Shown here: piece after piece, positions 7,484 to 15,950 of the stretch | Numbering within the stretch: position 1 is the stretch's first letter | How the letters are laid out: each line of letters starts with the position of its first letter | Source: Proteiniphilum propionicum | GTDB lineage: Bacteria; Bacteroidota; Bacteroidia; Bacteroidales; Dysgonomonadaceae | Reading direction: 5' to 3' | NCBI RefSeq assembly: GCF_022267555.1 | Contig: NZ_CP073586.1 | Span: 2,347,501 to 2,411,500 of the forward strand | DNA: 64,000 bases | Program-made: the position numbers and the translations under genes | The notes under the pieces: model-generated | Databases searched by the model: none | Told to the model about the DNA's origin: nothing | Seen by the model: the letters and a program-made list of their open reading frames with translations, nothing else

Positions 7484-9511
7484 ATGAATGATATCTCAAC
7501 AATGATTAAAGTGGCTGATAATATAAGAATCCTGTCGGTATCAATGGTCGAAAAAGCCAAATCAGGCCATCCCGGAGGTGCTATGGGAGGAGCAGATTTT
7601 ATCAATGTCCTATTTTCGGAATTTTTAGAGTACGATCCCGAAAATCCCAACTGGGAGTTAAGAGACAGATTTTTTCTCGATCCCGGCCATATGTCGCCCA
7701 TGCTATATTCAGTGCTCTGTTTGAGTGGCAAATTTTCATTGGATGAGCTGAAGAATTTTCGTCAATGGGGGAGCTCTACTCCGGGGCACCCTGAAATAGA
7801 CGTTGCACGCGGCATTGAAAATACATCAGGCCCATTGGGTCAAGGACATGCTTTTGCAGCTGGAGCAGCAATAGCTGCAAAATTTCTTCAGGCACGACTG
7901 GGAGATATAATGGATCATACCATATACAGTTTTATTTCCGATGGAGGCATTCAGGAAGAGATTTCTCAGGGAGTAGGGCGTATTGCAGGCCACCTGGGTT
8001 TGAGCAACCTGATAATGTTTTATGATTCTAACAACATTCAACTTTCAACAACTACCGATGCTGTGTCGAGTGAGAATGTGGCAAAAAAATATGAAGCCTG
8101 GGGATGGAAAGTAATTTCTATTAACGGTAACAATGTTGAAGAAATTCGTGGTGCCCTTAAAGAAGCCAAGGCTGAAAAAGAGAGGCCAACGCTTATTATT
8201 GGTAACACTATTATGGGATTTGGAGCTGTTAAAGCAGATAACAGCTCATTTGAATCTCAGGTATCCACTCACGGGCAACCTTTGAGTGCAGCTGGTGGGG
8301 ATGTTGCGTTGACAATAAAAAAGCTGGGTGGTGACCCGGAAAATCCGTTCTTTATTTTACCTGAAGCCAAAGAACTTTATGAAAAACGCAAACAGGAACT
8401 TAAAGAGATAGTAGCTGAGAAAAATGTTAGGATGGATGCCTGGGCAAAAAACAACCCCAAAATGGATGAAAAGGTGCACAAATGGTTTACCCGAGAACTT
8501 CCTGAGATCGATTGGGCAGCTATTAAGCATAAACCAGGTGTAGCAACACGCGCCGCTTCTGCCACAGTTTTGGGAGAGTTGGCAAACCAGGTAGACAATA
8601 TGGTTGTAGCATCTGCCGATCTCTCTAATTCTGATAAAACAGATGGTTTCTTGAAACAAACAAAAGTGTTTGCCAAGGGTGATTTTACGGGAGCCTTCCT
8701 TCAGGCTGGGGTCTCTGAGTTTACCATGTCGTGTCTCTGCATCGGGATGAGCCTTCATGGTGGAGTAATTCCTGCATGCGGCACTTTTTTTGTGTTCTCA
8801 GACTATATGAAACCCTCCATTCGGATTGCTGCTTTAATGCAAACACCTGTAATTTTTATCTGGACACACGATGCTTTTCGTGTCGGAGAAGATGGCCCCA
8901 CTCATCAACCGGTAGAGCAGGAAGCACAGATTCGTCTACTGGAGAAGTTGCAGAATCATAGTGGTCATAACTCTATGCTTGTCCTCAGGCCGGCTGATGC
9001 GAACGAAACCACTGTTGCCTGGAGAATGGCTCTTGAGAATAGTGCATCACCAACCGGACTTATCCTTTCACGTCAGAATATCAAGGACCTTCCTGCAAAA
9101 GAATCGCGTTTCAGCGAAGCGATGAACGCGAACAGAGGAGCCTATATTGTGGAAGATGAAGCGGACTATGATGTGATTTTACTAGCATCTGGCTCTGAAG
9201 TTTCCACACTTGTTGAAGGGGCTGAACTGCTTCGTGCCGACGGAGTGAAAGTGCGTATTGTCTCTGTTCCCTCAGAAGGGCTGTTCAGGTCTCAATCACC
9301 CGAATATCAGGAGTCGGTATTGCCAAGAGGAAAGAAAAAATTCGGTTTAACGGCAGGGCTTCCAGTAACTCTTGAGGGTCTGGTTGGCTCTGATGGCTCA
9401 GTCTGGGGTATGAGATCTTTTGGTTTCTCTGCTCCATACACGGTACTCGACGAAAAACTCGGGTACACTGGAGAGAATGTATATTTACAGGTAAAGAAAC
9501 TGCTTAAATAA
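7484..9511 (+). CDS. tkt: Transketolase
   Basis: Thiamine-diphosphate enzyme of the non-oxidative pentose phosphate pathway; moves two-carbon units between ketose and aldose phosphates. 675 residues, normal length, single chain: an N-terminal TPP-binding domain (KSGHPGGAMGGADF, GPLGQGHAFAAGAAIA, SDGGIQEEISQGVG), the pyrimidine-binding domain with HDAFRVGEDGPTHQPVEQ, and a C-terminal domain. The TPP motif has GG-I-Q-E-E-I-S in place of the commoner G-C-L-M-E-G-I-S, a variant form. rpiB starts 55 bases after its stop, so the two pentose phosphate genes probably form one operon. Confidence 0.96.
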   Translation: MNDISTMIKVADNIRILSVSMVEKAKSGHPGGAMGGADFINVLFSEFLEYDPENPNWELRDRFFLDPGHMSPMLYSVLCLSGKFSLDELKNFRQWGSSTPGHPEIDVARGIENTSGPLGQGHAFAAGAAIAAKFLQARLGDIMDHTIYSFISDGGIQEEISQGVGRIAGHLGLSNLIMFYDSNNIQLSTTTDAVSSENVAKKYEAWGWKVISINGNNVEEIRGALKEAKAEKERPTLIIGNTIMGFGAVKADNSSFESQVSTHGQPLSAAGGDVALTIKKLGGDPENPFFILPEAKELYEKRKQELKEIVAEKNVRMDAWAKNNPKMDEKVHKWFTRELPEIDWAAIKHKPGVATRAASATVLGELANQVDNMVVASADLSNSDKTDGFLKQTKVFAKGDFTGAFLQAGVSEFTMSCLCIGMSLHGGVIPACGTFFVFSDYMKPSIRIAALMQTPVIFIWTHDAFRVGEDGPTHQPVEQEAQIRLLEKLQNHSGHNSMLVLRPADANETTVAWRMALENSASPTGLILSRQNIKDLPAKESRFSEAMNANRGAYIVEDEADYDVILLASGSEVSTLVEGAELLRADGVKVRIVSVPSEGLFRSQSPEYQESVLPRGKKKFGLTAGLPVTLEGLVGSDGSVWGMRSFGFSAPYTVLDEKLGYTGENVYLQVKKLLK

Positions 9512-9566
9512 TAAAGCAGTTTCTGCTTGGGAATTGAGATTTCAGGTAAAGATAAAATAAATTATT

Positions 9567-10022
9567 ATGTCATTATTTAACAACCCGGAAAAACCTATCG
9601 GGATTGGATCTGACCACGCAGGTTTCAGGAGGAAGCAATTTATTTTGAACCTTCTTAAAGAGAGAGGTATCCATTTTAAGGATTTCGGTACATATTCAAT
9701 GGAAAGCTGTGATTATCCTGATTATGCACACCCATTAGCAATTGCAGTTGAAAATGGTGAGTGCTATCCTGGGATAGCTGTTTGCGGATCTGGAAACGGA
9801 ATTAATATGACGGTCAATAAACATCAGGGAATTCGTGCTGCTTTATGCTGGAATAGTGAAATAGCTTATTATGCAAGGGCACATAACGATGCAAACATTC
9901 TAACAGTTCCAGGCCGATTCCTTAGTGATGAGGAAGTTATAGAGATTCTAGATACTTTTCTCAAAACTCCATTTGAAGGTGGCCGTCACGAAAGAAGAAT
10001 CAACAAGATTCCCTGCATTTAG
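9567..10022 (+). CDS. rpiB: Ribose 5-phosphate isomerase B
   Basis: Interconverts ribose 5-phosphate and ribulose 5-phosphate. 151 residues, the full RpiB/LacAB length. Motifs: GIGSDHAGFRRK with the phosphate/His site, DYPDYAHPLA, VCGSGNGINMTVNKHQGIRA with the catalytic-type Cys, and ARAHNDANIL-x-x-P-G-R-F. Its position right after transketolase supports a joint pentose phosphate role. Confidence 0.96.
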   Translation: MSLFNNPEKPIGIGSDHAGFRRKQFILNLLKERGIHFKDFGTYSMESCDYPDYAHPLAIAVENGECYPGIAVCGSGNGINMTVNKHQGIRAALCWNSEIAYYARAHNDANILTVPGRFLSDEEVIEILDTFLKTPFEGGRHERRINKIPCI

Positions 10023-10138
10023 ATTGCTGAACCTCAGTTTTGAGGACGAAGATACTCCTCCTGTTCCAGCAGTGCAGCGTTATTTGCAGAGCAGAGAAAT
10101 CTCTCTGTTTAATGGCATAATCAAAAAGGTGTGAGCAT

Positions 10139-11149
10139 ATGCTTATTAAGAAAAAATATTTCATACTTCTGATCCTGCAGCTTGTTCTTATGCAGGGCTG
10201 TGGCGAAGTGAGCATGCAGTTTGACAATCATCCCCGGGGTAATTTCGATGCACTCTGGACTATATTGGATAGAAACTACTGCTTTTTCGAATATAAGGAA
10301 GTCGATTGGAATGATGTGTACAGGGAATTCAGTCCCAGAATCACTTCAGAGATGAACAACGATGCCCTTTTCAAACTCATGGGTGAGATGCTTGCTGAGC
10401 TGAAAGACGGACATGTTAACCTGGTTGCGTCACACGATATGACCAGATACTGGCAATGGCAGGAGAACTACCCTCCTAATTTCGACCCATCAATTCAGAA
10501 ATATTATTTCGGAAACGATTATGGCATCTCGTCTGGAGTAAGGTATAAGATTCTAGAAGATAATATCGGTTATCTTTATTATGGAAGTTTTTCAAATGAT
10601 GTTGGCCAGGGAAATCTAAGTGAAATATTAAACAGAATGGCAATCTGTCACGGGCTGATAATTGATGTGAGAAACAATGGTGGCGGCAGCCTAACCAATG
10701 TAGAACGGATAACAAGCCGCTTTTTCAACGAGCGCAAGCTTATTGGCTACATCTCTCATAAAGTAGGACCTGGGCATAATGATTTTTCTGCTTTGTATCC
10801 GAAATATGTTGATAGTTACAACGGGGTGAGATACCAAAAGCCGGTGGTTGTTCTTACCAACAGAGGATGTTACAGTGCGACAAACGAGTTTGTAAGTATA
10901 ATGAAGTATGCACCAAATGTTACCATTATAGGAGATAAAACAGGAGGAGGCAGTGGGTTGCCGTTCACCTCTGAGCTTCCCAATGGCTGGTCCGTACGAT
11001 TTTCAGCTTCCCCAATGTTCAATGCCGAAAAGGAACATATCGAATTTGGCGTGGAGCCCGATATCTATGTAGACATGAAGGACAGCGACAGGGAAAAAAA
11101 CAAAGATACTATTATTGAAACCGCCCGCGAATTGATAAAATCCCAGTAG
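10139..11149 (+). CDS. S41 family (C-terminal processing-like) peptidase, lipoprotein
   Basis: 336 residues. A lipoprotein signal ends L-M-Q-G-C at about residue 21. The protein has a tricorn-type N-terminal helical piece (F-D-A-L-W-T-I-L-D-R-N-Y-C-F-F) and an S41 protease core: DVRNNGGGSL and NRGCYSATNEFV with likely catalytic Ser at about residue 246, then GDKTGGGSG holding the likely Lys/Gly partner region. No PDZ domain is visible between them, unlike CtpA. It is probably a periplasmic serine protease of unknown substrate. It follows rpiB by about 115 bases and converges on the AraC remnant. Confidence 0.88.
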   Translation: MLIKKKYFILLILQLVLMQGCGEVSMQFDNHPRGNFDALWTILDRNYCFFEYKEVDWNDVYREFSPRITSEMNNDALFKLMGEMLAELKDGHVNLVASHDMTRYWQWQENYPPNFDPSIQKYYFGNDYGISSGVRYKILEDNIGYLYYGSFSNDVGQGNLSEILNRMAICHGLIIDVRNNGGGSLTNVERITSRFFNERKLIGYISHKVGPGHNDFSALYPKYVDSYNGVRYQKPVVVLTNRGCYSATNEFVSIMKYAPNVTIIGDKTGGGSGLPFTSELPNGWSVRFSASPMFNAEKEHIEFGVEPDIYVDMKDSDREKNKDTIIETARELIKSQ

Positions 11150-11152
11150 GAA

Positions 11153-11398
11153 TCACCTTTTGGTATCTGTTTTTTGTGAAAATTTCTCTTTGAAATTCAT
11201 AGGTGTATAACCGGTCTTGTTTTTAAATATCCGATAAGCATTTCTAACATCATTGAAGCCCGTTTCAATTGCAATATCGAGTAAACTTTTATCTGTCGTC
11301 AACAGTTCATTAGAAATACTTTCTACTTTTTTATCTAAAATATACTGATACACCGAACTACTTGTTGCTTCTGGAATCTTGTTATTATCAACAATCAC
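11153..11398 (-). pseudogene. AraC-family regulator remnant (DNA-binding end only)
   Basis: 81 residues covering most of an AraC/XylS double helix-turn-helix: the S-L-L-D-I-A-I-E-T-G-F-N-D-V-R-N-A-Y-R-I-F-type second motif and the closing G-Y-T-P-M-N-F-type signature are intact. Family members normally have 250-300 residues with an N-terminal sensing domain; here the sequence begins midway and no in-frame N-terminal coding sequence lies in the 214 bases before it. Likely a truncated regulator, possibly of the neighbouring carbohydrate locus, although a stand-alone small HTH protein cannot be excluded. Confidence 0.6.
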
Positions 11399-11612
11399 AG
11401 ATAACTTTTAAAGTTAAGCAGATGCAAATATAATCATATGTGCATATTGGTTAATATATTGGTAATAAACAATTTGGAACGATGCGAGCTGAATGGTTTT
11501 TGTATAGTAGAACACAGATTAATTTTTTTATCCGAAAACATTTACGAATACGGAATACTGTCAAGTCTTTATAAATTTATACATGTGAAACCGATATATT
11601 TAAAATAAACGT

Positions 11613-13871
11613 ATGAATAAAAACTTTATCCTATTATTGCTAATAAGCATTTTTTTGATGTCTGCCACACAAATAAGCGGAAAGGACAATGAAAGAGAAG
11701 ATCTGATTATTGAAAACGACCAATTTAAACTGGTTGTCGGGCATGACGCTATCGCAAAAAGTTTGATTATTAAATCGACTAACGAGGAATGTTTAATGCA
11801 GGGAGAGAACATAGCTATATTCTCTGTCACTCAAGAAAGGCCCTACCATAATGAAATAAAGCTGGCACATCCCAACAAGAAAACAATATTTCAGGCAAAC
11901 TCAATCCACCGTGAAGGTGATAAGCTGGTTGTTGGATTTGAGTTAATTCCATATAAAGTGATTATCCAGGTAAAAGAAACTCCCACTTATGTGAGTTTCA
12001 ATCTTAATGATTTTATTACAGACGGTATTTATCCGGCATATCTTAAAATCACTCCACCACCCGCAACCGAAGTGTGCCTTTTACAATTACCTGTTCGTAA
12101 TAGAGAAAATTTTGGTGAATGGCTAAATGTCTCATGGGATGATAATGTTGCTGTTAATGTTTTGAGTACAGATGAATATGCATATGTCGATTTTGAAAAA
12201 CGAAATGGATATAACATTTTAAGAGCGAGTGCAGTTAAGGATATAAAGTTTATAGGAACCGGTGCTGCCTTAATTGCTTCCGAAAGCAGCAAATTGTTGG
12301 ATAATATTGCTCAGTTAGAAGAAGATTTTAATCTGCCAAAAGGAGTAGAAAGCAGGAGAGGTGATTTTATCAATGCTTCCTATTATTGGACAGCAAACGT
12401 TAATCCAACCAACGTAGAGCAACACATAAAATATGCCAGAATGGGCGGTTTCAGAGCGATGAGCATCTATTATCCCAGTTTTGAGGGCTCAGGAGGGTAT
12501 GGCATCATCGGAAATTATGAAATTGATAAAATGCTATATCCAAAAGGGAAAGATGATCTGAAGATAATGCTCGATAAAATTAAGGCTGAGGGAATAATTC
12601 CTGGAGTTCATTTTCTGCATTCGCATATAGGGAGAAATAGCCAATATATGACTCCTATTCCCGATTATCGGCTAAATCTTGTTAAAACATTTAATTTGTC
12701 GAAAAATCTGGGGATTGATGATACAACCGTCTATGTCGAGCAGAATCCTGAGGGATCGGTAATGGCAGAAGGATGCCGTGTTTTAAAAGTGGGAACAGAA
12801 CTTATTTCCTATAAGAGCTTTACAACTATACCACCTTATAAGTTTACCGGATGTGTAAGAGGAATAGACAAAACTACAGTTAACAGTCTTACAAAGGGGG
12901 AAGTAATCGGAATATTGGATGTCAGTGAATTTGGAGCCACAAGTGTTTATATTGATCAGCGAACAAGTTTACAAGACGAGATCGCCGGAAAAATAGCAAA
13001 CATTTACGATGCCGGATTTCAATTTATATACTTCGATGGTTCGGAGGGAGTAAATCCCCCTTTTGGTATAAATGTAGGATTAGCACAGTATAGAGTTTTC
13101 AAGCGTTTAGAGCCTCAGCCATTGTTTGCAGAAGGTGCAGCCAAAAGTCATTTTAGCTGGCATATGTTAAGTGGAGGTAATGCTTTTGATATTTTCAGAC
13201 CTGAGGTCTTGAAAGAAGAGACAAGAAAGTGGCCAGCTGAAGAAGCTTCAAGGATGAGACATGATTTTACGCGAATAAATTTTGGCTGGCTGGGTTATTG
13301 GGCTCCAGGTGAAGCAACAATAGGAACTCAACCGGATATGCTGGAGTATGTAACCAGTATAGCGGCAGCCTGGGATTGCCCCATTTCTATTCATTCCAAC
13401 CTCGAGGCATTTGCCGCTCATCTAAGAACAGAGGACAACCTGGAGGTAATTCGGAGATGGGAAGAGGTCAGAGCCGGGCATTGGCTTACCGAAGAACAGA
13501 AAAAACAGTTACAGAATGTAAATCAGGAACATCATCTATTATTGAATGAGCAAAATCAATTTGAATTATACCCTTATGAGCAAATTACAGATGTAGCAGG
13601 TGGTAGTAAGGAGGTAAGAGCTTTTATTTTTAAAAGGAAAGGCGAATATTATGTACTCTACTGGCATATATCTGGAGATAAGAAACTGAAATTGTCAATA
13701 GATAATAGAGGTGCGGCATTGTATCGTGATATTGGACGGACAGAAAATAATATTTCTGTTCAAAACAAAAAAATTGTAATACCTGTAGGTAATCGCAGAT
13801 ATCTAAAAGTATCAAATGCGACTAAAGAGCAATTAATTAAAGCTTTTGTCAATGCTGAAATTCTTGATTAG
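11613..13871 (+). CDS. Exported TIM-barrel-like putative glycoside hydrolase, family not recognised
   Basis: 752 residues with a signal peptide (about 1-22). Layout: an N-terminal beta-rich domain (about 25-235), then a segment typical of a (beta/alpha)8 barrel with ASYYWTANVN, GGFRAMSIYYPSF, G-I-I-P-G-V-H-F-L-H-S-H, SVYIDQ-like and FQFIYFDGSEG strands, and a small C-terminal beta domain (about 690-750). The Asp and Glu of YFDGSEG and the H-F-L-H-S-H strand resemble active-site strands of clan GH-D-like enzymes, but I cannot assign a CAZy family. It lies just upstream of the sigma/FecR/SusCD block on the same strand and is probably part of that locus. Confidence 0.6.
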   Translation: MNKNFILLLLISIFLMSATQISGKDNEREDLIIENDQFKLVVGHDAIAKSLIIKSTNEECLMQGENIAIFSVTQERPYHNEIKLAHPNKKTIFQANSIHREGDKLVVGFELIPYKVIIQVKETPTYVSFNLNDFITDGIYPAYLKITPPPATEVCLLQLPVRNRENFGEWLNVSWDDNVAVNVLSTDEYAYVDFEKRNGYNILRASAVKDIKFIGTGAALIASESSKLLDNIAQLEEDFNLPKGVESRRGDFINASYYWTANVNPTNVEQHIKYARMGGFRAMSIYYPSFEGSGGYGIIGNYEIDKMLYPKGKDDLKIMLDKIKAEGIIPGVHFLHSHIGRNSQYMTPIPDYRLNLVKTFNLSKNLGIDDTTVYVEQNPEGSVMAEGCRVLKVGTELISYKSFTTIPPYKFTGCVRGIDKTTVNSLTKGEVIGILDVSEFGATSVYIDQRTSLQDEIAGKIANIYDAGFQFIYFDGSEGVNPPFGINVGLAQYRVFKRLEPQPLFAEGAAKSHFSWHMLSGGNAFDIFRPEVLKEETRKWPAEEASRMRHDFTRINFGWLGYWAPGEATIGTQPDMLEYVTSIAAAWDCPISIHSNLEAFAAHLRTEDNLEVIRRWEEVRAGHWLTEEQKKQLQNVNQEHHLLLNEQNQFELYPYEQITDVAGGSKEVRAFIFKRKGEYYVLYWHISGDKKLKLSIDNRGAALYRDIGRTENNISVQNKKIVIPVGNRRYLKVSNATKEQLIKAFVNAEILD

Positions 13872-14160
13872 CGAAGTATTGAAAATATGCCTCACATGAG
13901 AATTGGTATTATAACTTATGAAGATGTTATTAAGAGCAACAGGGAAGGGGCTTTGTCTTGCGGCACTTGTATAAAACAAGATACTGAAAGTTTCACGTAA
14001 TATTGCAGATTTTGGTACCAACACTGATGTTTTACAGGTTCACCTGGCCGAAGTTATTAATTAACATAATAGACATTGAGGCCTTACATTGGTGATTTGT
14101 GATGAGTCTGTGTTAGACTGGAAGATTGGAAGAGAAAAAAGAGGAGTATGAAAAAATGAA
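13872..14160 (+). other. Gap with possible decayed coding sequence
   Basis: No intact gene. Two plus-strand fragments in different frames look like worn protein sequence: one around 13890-13998 (containing MRIGIITYEDV) and one ending RNIADFGTNTDVLQVHLAEV before TAA near 14062. Neither family is recognised. The stretch may be the ruin of a gene between the hydrolase and the sigma factor. Confidence 0.25.
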
Positions 14161-14730
14161 ATGAAAGGAAAGGATATAAAATATGAAAACTTATTTCGAC
14201 TAGTTGCTTTTAAGGACGACGAGCAGGCCTTCAAAGAGCTTTTTCTCGAATTTTATCCGGCATTGTGTGTGTTTGCCATGCGGTATATCACACAGGAAGA
14301 AACAGCCAGGGACATTGTTCAGGATATTTTTTTCAGAATTTGGAAAAACCGGAAAAGCATGGATATAAATACTTCGTTCAGAAATTTTTTAATTACTTCA
14401 GTTCGCAATAGTTGTACGGATTATCATAGAAAGCAAGAAGTCGAAAACCGGTATATGGAAAAAAGCATGTTGTCCTTCAGTCACATTTCACCGGAAGAAG
14501 TGTATACCTTAAAAGAACTGGAAGTCTCCATTGGCGAAGCATTGGCAAAACTATCGCCCAACGTGCGTGAAGCGTTCGAGATGAGCCGCTTTAAGGGAAT
14601 GACCTACATTGCCATAGCCGATAAAATGGAGGTTTCTACAAAAACCGTCGAATCGTATATTAGTAGGGCATTAAAAATTTTACGCATTGAATTGCGTGAT
14701 TACCTCCCCTTCTTACTACTGTTTATATAG
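14161..14730 (+). CDS. ECF RNA polymerase sigma factor
   Basis: 189 residues with sigma region 2 (about 30-95: FYPALCVFAMRYI, DIVQDIFFRIWKNR) and region 4 (about 130-180: LSPNVREAFEMSRFKGMTYIAIA and the helix-turn-helix V-S-T-K-T-V-E-S-Y). It belongs to the Bacteroidota FecI-like group that pairs with FecR anti-sigma factors and TonB-dependent receptors. The fecR gene follows after 113 bases. It probably activates the SusC/SusD operon when the receptor senses its ligand. The start at 14161 was chosen because region 2 begins right after it and the ATG at 14151 opens only a three-codon frame. Confidence 0.95.
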   Translation: MKGKDIKYENLFRLVAFKDDEQAFKELFLEFYPALCVFAMRYITQEETARDIVQDIFFRIWKNRKSMDINTSFRNFLITSVRNSCTDYHRKQEVENRYMEKSMLSFSHISPEEVYTLKELEVSIGEALAKLSPNVREAFEMSRFKGMTYIAIADKMEVSTKTVESYISRALKILRIELRDYLPFLLLFI

Positions 14731-14843
14731 ATGTTCCTTTTCCACCGACATTGTTAAATTTTTCCTTTTTCCTAAAAACTTCACTTTTTTTATAGGGTAA
14801 ACCGAGAGTTGTTCGTCAAGTATATATAAATGTCAAAAACGAG

Positions 14844-15761
14844 ATGATTGAAAAGGAGACTCCCGATTCTTTGAATTATTTACTGGAGAACTACGAGAAA
14901 CAAAAAACGATAGACGCTGCAGTTGATTGGGAACAATTGCATAAACGCATCATTTCCGATCGGAACAGGCGCCTGTTCTTCAACTACCTGAGAAATACGG
15001 CCGCCATCCTTCTTCCCCTGTTTCTGGCATATCAGTACGCGTTCTACCCCATTCTCAAAAAAAGCGGGTCCGCTATAGAAACCATTACAATCACCTCTGC
15101 TCCCGGGATGGTGACAAAAACCATACTTCCGGACGGAAGCGAAGTCTGGCTAAACGCGCTTAGTTCACTTACCTATCCACAACGTTTCTCAGAAAAAGAT
15201 CGCACAGTGCAACTCTCCGGAGAAGCTTATTTCAAAGTAGTTTCCGATAAAAAACACCGTTTTAATGTGGAAACACCTCAAAAAATGATCGTGAGTGCAT
15301 ATGGCACGGAATTTAACGTGAATGCATATGAAAGTGATGAAAACTATGAAGTTACTTTGGAAAGCGGGCAGGTAGAGGTCTCTTCTGAAATCGGTTCAAA
15401 AGCAACAGAGTCATTGGTAGTTGATGAAAAGGCAATCTTGCATATTTCAACCGGCAACATGCATGTGGTAACGGCAGATACCTATGTGGAAACGGCCTGG
15501 AAAGACGGGAAAATGGTTTTCCGTCGAGAAAAACTGGTTAAAATTGCAGAAAAACTTTCAAGAAAATTCGGAGTAGATATATGTCTTGAGGGAGACAGAC
15601 TTAAAGAGTATGAATACACGGCCACGTTTACCGACGAAACACTCGAAGATATCCTCGACCTGCTGAAAAGGTCAGCACCCATTACCTATTCCATATGCAA
15701 ACAAAAACAGTTAAACAATGAAACATTCACACGCAGGAAAGTAACCATAAAATCACAATAA
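14844..15761 (+). CDS. FecR-family anti-sigma factor
   Basis: 305 residues: a short cytoplasmic N-terminus that would hold the sigma factor, one membrane helix (about 47-66), then a periplasmic FecR domain (GMVTKTILPDGSEVWLNALS, a strand set ending LTYPQRFSE, then VQLSGEAYFKV) and a C-terminal STN-contacting DUF4974 domain with T-D-E-T-L-E-D-I-L-D-L-L. The protein relays receptor state from the outer membrane STN domain to the sigma factor. Its order sigma-FecR-SusC is the usual one for such systems. Confidence 0.95.
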   Translation: MIEKETPDSLNYLLENYEKQKTIDAAVDWEQLHKRIISDRNRRLFFNYLRNTAAILLPLFLAYQYAFYPILKKSGSAIETITITSAPGMVTKTILPDGSEVWLNALSSLTYPQRFSEKDRTVQLSGEAYFKVVSDKKHRFNVETPQKMIVSAYGTEFNVNAYESDENYEVTLESGQVEVSSEIGSKATESLVVDEKAILHISTGNMHVVTADTYVETAWKDGKMVFRREKLVKIAEKLSRKFGVDICLEGDRLKEYEYTATFTDETLEDILDLLKRSAPITYSICKQKQLNNETFTRRKVTIKSQ

Positions 15762-15830
15762 CTTACACAGTTTTCATAAAAGGAGGAGGAACGCCTATGA
15801 TAAGATAAATACAAACTGAAATAAAAAAAG

Positions 15831-15856
15831 GCGGGAGAGGGTTTTAACTCTCCCGC
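15831..15856 (+). promoter_or_regulatory. Strong hairpin between fecR and susC
   Basis: A perfect 9-bp stem, GCGGGAGAG at 15831-15839 and CTCTCCCGC at 15848-15856, with an 8-base loop. The A run lies before it, so a classical terminator would only work on the minus strand, where no gene exists. On the plus strand it may act as an attenuator or mRNA-stability element separating the regulators from the transporter mRNA. Confidence 0.55.
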
Positions 15857-15950
15857 TCATGACTTATAATTACCCTCGCGGAAAATCTCACCTCACCGCC
15901 AGGCAATAATTACTAAACCCATAAAATGAATTTAATAACATTGTAAAAGT

